Shown piece after piece: positions 56,650 to 64,000 of a stretch of 64,000 bases of DNA. The translations under genes and the position numbers were made by a program. Under the pieces are notes generated by a model that saw nothing but the letters and a program-made list of their open reading frames with translations, was not told where the DNA came from and ran no database searches. The stretch is from JAGNDO01 sp963704975 (lineage in GTDB: Bacteria; Chloroflexota; Anaerolineae; Caldilineales; Caldilineaceae), in NCBI GenBank assembly GCA_963704975.1, contig CAVPIK010000006.1, forward strand, positions 62,001-126,000. The letters are read 5' to 3'. The first letter of the stretch is position 1. Each line of letters starts with the position of its first letter.

Positions 56650-58000
56650 TCACCCTGCCAAACTCACCTCAAACGCCGCCCCCGTCTTCGCCCTGACCTC
56701 GTCCACCGTCACCCCCGGCATCAACGCGGTGAGGGTCAACTTCCCCTCCACAAACCGAAAGACCGCCAGATCCGTGATCACCACATCCACCGCGCCCCGG
56801 GAGGTCAACGGCAGGGTGCAGGCGGGCAGGATCTTGGGGCTGCCGTCCCGGTCCGTGTGGGTCATGGTGATGATCAACTTCTTGGCCCCGGAGGCCAGAT
56901 CCATGGCGCCGCCCACGCCCAGGAGGGGTTTGCCCGGCACGGCCCAGTTGGCCAGGTTGCCCGCTTCGTCCACCTGCAAGCCGCCCATGATGGCCACGTC
57001 CACATGGCCGCCCCGGATCATGGCGAAGGAGTCCGCGCTGTCAAAATAGCTGCTCCCCGGCAGGGCGGTGACCGGCACCTTGCCGGCGTTGACCGGGTAA
57101 TCCATGGCCCCGCCTTCCTCCGGCTCCGGCCCCACGCCCAACATGCCGTTCTCCGTGTGCATGATGATGCCATGTTCCGGCGTGATCAGATCCGCCACCA
57201 GGGTGGGGATGCCGATGCCCAGGTTGACCACGTCGCCCCGGTGCAGTTCGGCCAGGGCGGCCTGGGCCATGTTCATGCGGTCGTCGTCCACCTTCTTGGC
57301 GCTGTCCTTGACCGACGCGGACGATCCCAGATCGTCCAAGCGTGGTGTGGGCCTGGACCAGATAGTCCACAAAGCAGCCGGGGGTGTGGATCTGTTGGGG
57401 TCCAGCGCGCCCACGGGGACGATCTCCTCGACTTCGACGATCACCAGATCCGCGGCGGTGGCCATGGCCCGGTTGAAGTTCTGCTCGGTCATGCGATAGA
57501 CCAAATTGCCCGCGGTGTCCGCCTGCCACGCCCGGATCAGGGCCACATTTCCCCGCAAAGCCGGTTGAAAGATCTGCTCCACGCCGTCGATGATGCGGCT
57601 TTCCCGATCCTTGGCCAGGACGGTCCCCGCCGCGGTGGGGGTGAAGAAGCCGCCGATCCCCGCGCCGCCGGCCCGGATGGCCTCGGCCAGGGAGCCTTGG
57701 GGGATCAGTTCGATCTCAATTTTGCCCGACTGGGCCGCGGCCACGGCCTCCCGGTTGCTGGTGAAGAAGGAGCCGATGGCCTTCTTGATCTGGCCGTTGC
57801 GCAGCAGCCGTCCGCCGCCCAGCCCGGCCTCGCCCACGTTGTTGCCGATATAGGTCAGGTCGGTCACGTCGCGTCTCGGCCAGGGCGTGGACCAGGTGGA
57901 CCGGGTTGCCGGTCATGCCAAAGCCGCCCACCAAAATCGTGTCGCCGCTCTTGATCATGGCCGCCGCTTCTGCCGGGGTAATTTGGGGTACGATCTTCAT
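56650..58000 (-). CDS. Succinyl-CoA:3-ketoacid CoA-transferase, fused A and B subunits (three frame breaks)
   Basis: Activates acetoacetate with CoA from succinyl-CoA. About 450 residues. A part: MKIVPQITPAEAAAMIKSGD, TILVGGFGMTGNPVHLVHAL, GFFTPTAAGT. B part: NLGIGIPTLVADLITPE and the catalytic Glu in MHTENGMLGVGPEPEEGG; GAMDLASGAKKLIITMTHTD. Breaks near 57870, 57390 and 57345. The single-chain form resembles the mitochondrial enzyme; in many bacteria the parts are ScoA and ScoB. Next to a thiolase gene (58126) this suggests acetoacetate use. Confidence 0.92.
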
Positions 58001-58034
58001 GGTTCTCTCCGGATTCGTGTGAAAAGTGGATCCA

Positions 58035-58131
58035 AATAGAACACGGATGACGACGGATCAAACGGATTAACACGGATCTTTTAAAATCAGCGATTGATCC
58101 GTCCAATCCGCGTTCATCTGTCGTTCTATTC
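58035..58131. repeat. Iterated-word hairpin (word ACGGATNA)
   Basis: Left AATAGAACACGGATGACGAC, GGATCAAACGGATTAACACG; right is its near complement ATCCGTCCAATCCGCGTTCA to TCGTTCTATT. Fills the gap between the CoA-transferase start and the thiolase stop on the same strand. Confidence 0.8.
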
Positions 58132-59396
58132 AAGTTCAATAATCGTCGCCTCGCCCTGGCCGACGCCGACGCAGAGGGTGGCGAGGCCGTAGCGCATGGG
58201 CTGGCCGGCCTCGGCTCGACGGTGCATTTCGTGGATCAGGGTGGTGAGGATGCGGGCGCCGGAGCAGCCCAGGGGATGGCCCAGGGCGATGGCCCCGCCG
58301 TTGACGTTGGTGATGTCCTGGCTCAAGCCGAGTTCCCGCAGCACGGCCAAGGACTGCACGGCGAAGGCTTCGTTGAGTTCGGCCAGATCGATGTCGTCGA
58401 TGGTCAGCCCGGCCCGGTCCAGGGCCTTGCGGGTGGCGTTGACCGGGCCCAGGCCCATCACCCGCGGGTCCACGCCCGCTGCCGCGGAGCAGACCCAGCG
58501 GGCCAGGGGCTTGAGGCCCAACTCGTCGGCCTTTGATGCGGGACATGAGCACCAAGGCCGCCGCGCCGTCGTTGAGGCCGCTGGAATTGCCCGCGGTCAC
58601 CGTGCCGCCCTTGCGGAAGGCCGGGCGCAGCCGGGCCAGGTCGGCCATGCTGGTATCAAGTTGGTAGCCATCGGATGTTTTGATGTAGCGGGGATGTTCG
58701 TCGGCGTCCACCACAACCGGGTCGCCCCGGCGCTGGGGGATGGAGACGGGCATGAGTTCCCGGTCGAAATGGCCCCGGTTCATGGCCTCGACCGCCCGGC
58801 GTTGGCTTTCCAGGGCGAAGGCGTCCTGCTCTTCCCGGCTGATTTCGCCGCCGCTGATCTGCCCGGCCCGGCTCATGTCGTAGATGTTCTCGGCGGTCTC
58901 GCCCATTGCCTCCAGGGGGAAGATGGCCTCCATGGCCGGGTTGGGATAGCGCCAGCCCAGGGAGGTGTCGTAAGACGGTGACGTTGCCGGAGGGGCCGAA
59001 GCCGACCGGATTTTTGGGGAGAGAATAGGGGGCACGGGTCATGTTCTCCACGCCCCCGGCCACGAAAATGTCCCCCTCGCCGGCCAGGATGGCCCGTGCC
59101 GCCTGGTTGACCGCGTTGAGACCGCTGGCGCACAGCCGGTTGACCGTCACCCCGGCCACGTGGTGGGGCAGACCGGCCAGGAGCAGCCCCATGCGGGCCA
59201 CGTTGCGGTTGTCCTCCCCGGCCTGGTTGGCGCAGCCCATGTAGACTTCCTCCACCGCGCCGCCGTCCACCCCGGCCCGGGCCAGGGCCTCCCGGATCAC
59301 CATGCCGGCCATGTCATCCGCCCGCACATCAGAAAGCGCGCCGCGGATGCGCCCAATGGGCGTCCGCACCGCGCTGACAATGACAACTTCGTCCAT
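58126..59396 (-). CDS. Acetyl-CoA acetyltransferase / 3-oxoadipyl-CoA thiolase-like (two frame breaks)
   Basis: About 420 residues. Active Cys in TVNRLCASGLNAVNQAARAI, His/Cys region NVNGGAIALGHPLGCSGARI, C-terminal ATLCVGVGQGEATIIELE. EDNRNVARMGLLLAGLPHHV matches PcaF/AtoB-type thiolases. Breaks near 58985 and 58540. Codes the cleavage of acetoacetyl-CoA or a related 3-oxoacyl-CoA, complementing the CoA-transferase just downstream: acetoacetate to two acetyl-CoA. Confidence 0.9.
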
Positions 59397-59413
59397 GTCA
59401 CAACCTCCTTTGG

Positions 59414-59502
59414 TTGGAGATTGGGGATTTTAGCCGAGATCGGGGATTGGGCGCAAAGGGAGATCAACGAATCCCTAATTCTCAGTCTCCCAATCTCCGG
59501 TG
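59414..59502. repeat. Iterated-word hairpin (word GGGATT/GAGATT)
   Basis: Left TTGGAGATTGGGGATTTTAG, GATCGGGGATTGGG; right AATCCCTAATTCTCAGTCTC, CCAATCTCC. Between the thiolase start and the TauE stop. Confidence 0.7.
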
Positions 59503-59520
59503 GTAAGCTGGATGTCTAGC

Positions 59521-60319
59521 CTACCGCACCAGGTAGATCACCGCCACGATCACGCCGATGGTGACGACGATCCAGCGCAGGGTGGTGGTGGTGGATGCGT
59601 CCGGCCAGTTGGCCCCGCCCAGGACGCCGCCGATCAGCGCGCCCACGGCCATGCACCATAGCCGGCTCCCACACGACTTTGCCGGAGAAGAGGAAAAAGA
59701 TGGCCGCGGCCACAGGTTGACGCTGAAAGAGATGGCCTGCTTGAGTGACGTTCAGCCGCGTCAGGGTGTCGTCCAGCACCAAGCCCAACACGGCCAGCAC
59801 GATCACGCTGAGGCCGGCCCCGAAATAGCCGCCGTAGATGGCCGCCAGGCCAACGGACAGGGTTTTCCAGAGTTCGGACAGGCTGGCTGCCCCACCGCCT
59901 TGCAAAGCCGCGGCGCAGTGCGTTTGGTCATCCAATTACGCACGGGATTTTGCAAGGCCAGCAGGCCGGAGGCCAACAGGATCAGGTAAGGAACCAGATC
60001 GCTGAACAACTTCTCCCCCGTGTTCAACAAGCAAAATGCCGCCCAGAATGACCGCCCAGAGCGCCGATGGGCAAGAAGAGCAACATGCGCCCGGATCTGG
60101 CCTTTCAGATCCTCTTTCTGGGCATAGGTGGCAGCCCAAATAGCCGGGGAGCAACGCCACGGTGTTGGTGACATTGGCCATCACAGCCGTCACCCCAGAG
60201 GATGCCCCCGCCATCATCAAGGCGGGGAAGGTGATCAACGTGCCGCCACCGGCCAAGGCGTTGACCGCGCCCCCGCCTATCGCCGCCACGCCGACCAAGA
60301 GCAGACTGAGCAGATCCAT
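59521..60319 (-). CDS. Sulfite exporter TauE/SafE family protein (about six frame breaks)
   Basis: About 265 residues. N-terminal MDLLSLLLVGVAAIGGGAVN, ALAGGGTLITFPALMMAGAS, VMANVTNTVALLPGYLG carries the GGGxxN...GGGT signature. Second half ATYGGYFGAGLS-like KTLSVGLAAIYGGYFGAGLS, VIVLAVLGLVLDDTLTRLNV and a final helix WIVVTIGVIVAVIYLVR, stop at 59521. Breaks at about 59680, 59730, 59900, 60030, 60060 and 60145. Exports organosulfur or sulfite in characterised cases; substrate unknown here. Confidence 0.85.
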
Positions 60320-60395
60320 GATTTTGCCTTTCAATTGCTAAATTGATTGAAGATAATTGCCACAAATGGCAAGGTGTTGCAATAAAATCAACGCT

Positions 60396-60494
60396 TTTAA
60401 CCGCCGAGAACGCCGAGGTGGCAGAGTTTCCGCAGAGAAGAAAAGAGAAATCTCTGCGCCCCTCTCTGCGCCCTCCGCTCTCGGCGGTTAAAAG
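60396..60494. repeat. Iterated-word hairpin (word CCGCCGAGAA/CTCTGCGCCC)
   Basis: Outer arms TTTTAACCGCCGAGAACGCC and GCTCTCGGCGGTTAAAA; inner words CAGAG...CTCTG repeated (AGAAATCTCTGCGCCCCTCT, CTGCGCCCTCC). A related degenerate copy is at 18858-18960 upstream of recX. It reaches the stop of the aminotransferase gene. Confidence 0.8.
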
Positions 60495-60497
60495 CCC

Positions 60498-61668
<1,171 letters not shown>

Positions 61669-61705
61669 GTTGGTGTCTCCGTTGACGGGGAAGAATTGGA
61701 TGATT

Positions 61706-61772
61706 TGTTGATTGGTTGATTGGGCGTGGGGTACATGTACCCCATCGCCCAATCTCCCAATCAACTAATCAA
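61706..61772. repeat. Iterated-word hairpin (word TTGATTGG) with GGGGTACATGTACCCC core
   Basis: TTGTTGATTGGTTGATTGGG, core palindrome of 16 bases GGGGTACATGTACCCC at 61728-61743, then CGCCCAATCTCCCAATCAAC. Between the two aminotransferase genes. Confidence 0.8.
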
Positions 61773-62970
61773 CTATTTTTGAGAACGTCCGCAATCGGCC
61801 GAGCACAGATAGTCCATGTTGCTCTCGGTCAGCCCGGCCACGTTGATGCGCCCGGAGCCGACGATGTAGATGGCGTATTTTTCAGCCAGGGCCTTCACAT
61901 GGGCCGGGGTGAGGCCGGAGAAGCTGAACATGCCCCGCTGCCGGGCGATGAAGGAGAAGTCCTGCTTGGCCCCCTTCTCGTCCAGGGTCTCCACAAAGAG
62001 ATGGCGCATGGTGTTGATGCGATCCCGCATCTCGGTCAGCTCGGCTTCCCACACGGCCCGCAGTTCCGGGTCGCCCAGCACCGTGCTGACAATCGCCCCG
62101 CCGTGGGACGGGGGATTGGAATAGTTGACCCGCACCACGATCTTGACATGGCTGCGGGCCCGCTCGGCCGCGTCCGCGTCCCCGGCCACCACGGTCAACG
62201 CGCCCACCCGCTCGTTGTACAGCCCAAAATTCTTGGAGAAAGAGCTGGCCACCATAAACTCCGGGCAGGGCCTGGGCAATGGTGCGGATGCCCACCGCGT
62301 CCTCCTCCAGCCCCACGGCAAAGCCCTGATACGCAAAGTCGATCAGGGGCAGCGCGCCGGCTTTGGCCAGCACAGCCGCCACCTGCGCCCACTGGGCCGG
62401 GGTCAGATCCACGCCCGTGGGGTTGTGGCAGGCACCGTGGAGCAGCACCACATCCCCCGCGGGGACCTGGGCCAGGGCGGCCAGCATGGCGTCAAAGGCC
62501 ACGCCGTTGGCCGCCTTGTCAAAATAGGGATAGGTCGCCACCTTCAGCCCGGACGCCTTGAAGACGTTGGGGTGGTTGGGCCAGGTGGGGTCGCTGAGCC
62601 AGACCGTGGCGTTGGGGAACTTGCGGGCAATGAAATCCCCCGCCACCCGCAGGGCACCCGTGCCGCCGGGGGTCTGGGCCGTCACCGCCCGCTTGCTGGC
62701 GATGATCTCGTGGTCCGCGCCAAAGAGCATAGCCTGGACCGCTGCCCCATAGGCCGGGGAGCCGTCGATGGGCAGATAGCTCTTGGTGATCTCGCCGGAT
62801 AAGATGCGCTCTTCGGCCATCTTCACCGCCCGCAGGACCGGGGTCTTGCCGTTGGCGTCCTTGTACACCCCCACCCCCAGGTTGATCTTCTTGGGGTTCG
62901 GGTCGGCCTTAAATGCATCCGTCAGCCCCAAAATCGCATCCGCCGGGGCCATTTCAATGGTTTCAAACAT
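61773..62970 (-). CDS. Aspartate/aromatic aminotransferase (family I-alpha, one frame break)
   Basis: About 399 residues. MFETIEMAPADAILGLTDAF, KADPNPKKINLGVGVYKDAN is the typical E. coli AspC/TyrB start; HGACHNPTGVDLT; PLIDFAYQGFAVGLEEDAVG; after a break near 62262, catalytic Lys in FMVASSFSKNFGLYNERVG, and VRVNYSNPPSHGGAIVSTVL. Transfers amino groups between aspartate (or aromatic amino acids) and 2-oxoglutarate. Start at 62970, preceded by TTTGGAG. Confidence 0.94.
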
Positions 62971-63000
62971 GGATAAGTTCTCCAAAGGCTGATGGTTGGA

Positions 63001-63141
63001 GATTGAGAGATTGAGTGATTACGAGATCTGCACAAATTTGCACGAATCTATTCTTATCGATTCGTGCAGATTCGTGAAGATTCAGTGGATTAAAAAGAGT
63101 GCGTGGCCCGTGGACGGTATTTCCACGCACCACGCACCACA
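63001..63141. repeat. Two adjoining iterated-word hairpins (words GCACGAATC and GCGTGG)
   Basis: First: CTGCACAAATTTGCACGAAT against ATTCGTGCAGATTCGTG, preceded by GAGATTGA words. Second: GAGTGCGTGGCCCGTGG (63098-63114) against CCACGCACCACGCACCAC (63123-63140). They fill the gap between the aminotransferase and adenine deaminase genes. Confidence 0.75.
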
Positions 63142-63175
63142 GTGTGCAACGCTAAATTGCCCTCAAATTATCCCC

Positions 63176-64000
63176 TTAAACGAACAAATCCACAAAATCG
63201 AAGGCCAACACATCAACCAACCCTTTGTCCGTCAATTTCAGCGCCGGGATCACCTCCAACGCCATAAAACTCATGGCCATATAGGGGTCGTGCATGGGGG
63301 AGCCCAGCCCAGCCGCCGCGGCCTGCAAACGCTCATAGGCCGCCTTGACCGCGGCCACAGGTTGGTCGCTCATCAACCCGGCCACGGGCAGGGGCAGATC
63401 CGCCAGCACCGTCTTGCCGCCGCCATCCACCACGGCCAGCCCGCCGCCCATCTGCCCCACATGCCGGGCCGCCGCCATCATCGCCCCGTCATCCGCGCCG
63501 ATCACCACCAAATTGTGATGATCGTGGGCCACGGTCCCGGCCAGCGCCCCTCGCTTCAGACCAAAGCCCTGGATAAAGCCCAAGCTCATCCCCGACCCCG
63601 TGTGCCGGTCGATCACGGCCATCTTCAAAATGTCCCGCCCCGGATCCGCCACGGCGAAGCCATCCACCACGGGCACGTCCAGGATGCGATGCCTCGGTCA
63701 CCAACTGGTTTTCCAACGAGCCGATCACCCGCGCCCGCACACTTTCCCCGCTTGCCGGGATGCGAAAATCTACGCCGTCCCAATTCACCCGCATGGTCGG
63801 AGCCGACCGTGGCCGGGATTTTTGGAAAAGGCAACACAATCTCGCCCCGCATGGACCCAGCCTGCGCCACCAATTCTCCCCCCGCATAGACCTGCCGGGC
63901 TGTGGGGCTGGACAGATCGTCGAAAATCATCAGATCCGCCAGCCCGACCCGGCGCAATCGCCCCCCGATCCGTCAGCCCAAACCACTCCGCGCTGTTCAG
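63176..64000 (-). CDS. ade: Adenine deaminase, C-terminal part (three frame breaks, runs off the window)
   Basis: Converts adenine to hypoxanthine. The 5' part lies beyond 64000. Read in order: LNSAEWFGLTDRG-AIAPGRLADLMIFDDL (a frame break near 63955), RVNWDGVDFRIPASGE, then MAVIDRHTGSGMSLGFIQGF, GLKRGALAGTVAHDHHNLVV, IGADDGAMMAAARHVGQMGG and LVDVLAFDFVDLF. The HDHHN and IGADDxxM motifs are typical of the Ade C-terminal domain. Breaks also near 63810 and 63690. The N-terminal metal site is outside. Confidence 0.9.

Overview
The window looks like chromosomal DNA of a GC-rich member of the Chloroflexota (Anaerolineae/Caldilineae type). I infer this from gene content rather than any search: recA-recX-rny-spoVS in a row, ricT next to holB, a HipA-like/DUF3037 pair, a DUF1257/DUF2997 pair, many sugar and nucleoside ABC transporters, and intergenic DNA full of hairpins. 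No rRNA, tRNA, CRISPR array, prophage or intact transposase was recognised.

Layout. 1-3.9 kb: molybdate uptake (modA, modB), a tocopherol-cyclase-like protein and an AspT/YidE-type transporter. 4.3-14.0 kb: small housekeeping and accessory genes (HipA-like kinase, enoyl-CoA hydratase, DUF192, prepilin peptidase, amino-acid oxidoreductase, methylglyoxal synthase, MTA phosphorylase, DUF1257/DUF2997, methyltransferase). 14.1-24.6 kb: a replication/recombination block, with a probable oriC, dnaA, recA, recX, rny, spoVS, ricT and holB. 24.8-36.5 kb: a lipoprotein, NAD synthetase, then a LacI regulator with its operator inside its own promoter, a three-component sugar ABC transporter with its ATPase, and a GH38 alpha-mannosidase: a likely mannoside-use locus. 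36.6-42.3 kb: a BMP-type nucleoside ABC operon (ATPase, two permeases, lipoprotein) with a hicB/decayed hicA pair inside it. 42.7-46.6 kb: thiolase and a fused beta-oxidation enzyme. 47.3-53.7 kb: CDF metal transporter, a secreted tandem-repeat protein, a small secreted protein and an ECF sigma/anti-sigma pair. 53.8-56.6 kb: a flavin/F420 oxidoreductase, an AAA/DUF4143 cassette flanked by inverted repeats, and a nucleotidyltransferase pair. 56.6-64 kb: acetoacetate CoA-transferase, thiolase, TauE-type exporter, two aminotransferases and a partial adenine deaminase.

Data quality matters for reading this window. About half the genes, including the essential dnaA, holB and nadE, carry single-base frame breaks. 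Between about 28.5 and 35.8 kb breaks come roughly every 100-200 bases, and the ones resolved are extra bases. These are most simply sequencing or assembly errors, so broken genes are annotated as CDS across the breaks, and only two toxin-antitoxin remnants are called pseudogenes.

The strongest unexplained structure lies between genes. At more than a dozen loci the spacer is an inverted repeat whose arms are built from iterated short words, with a different word at each place and some words re-used. Other dispersed palindromes occur in two or three copies, and one copy is interrupted by another palindromic element. Also notable are a sugar permease that seems to carry two SH3-like domains after its first membrane helix, and a 1.7-kb ATPase cassette bounded by 37-base inverted repeats.
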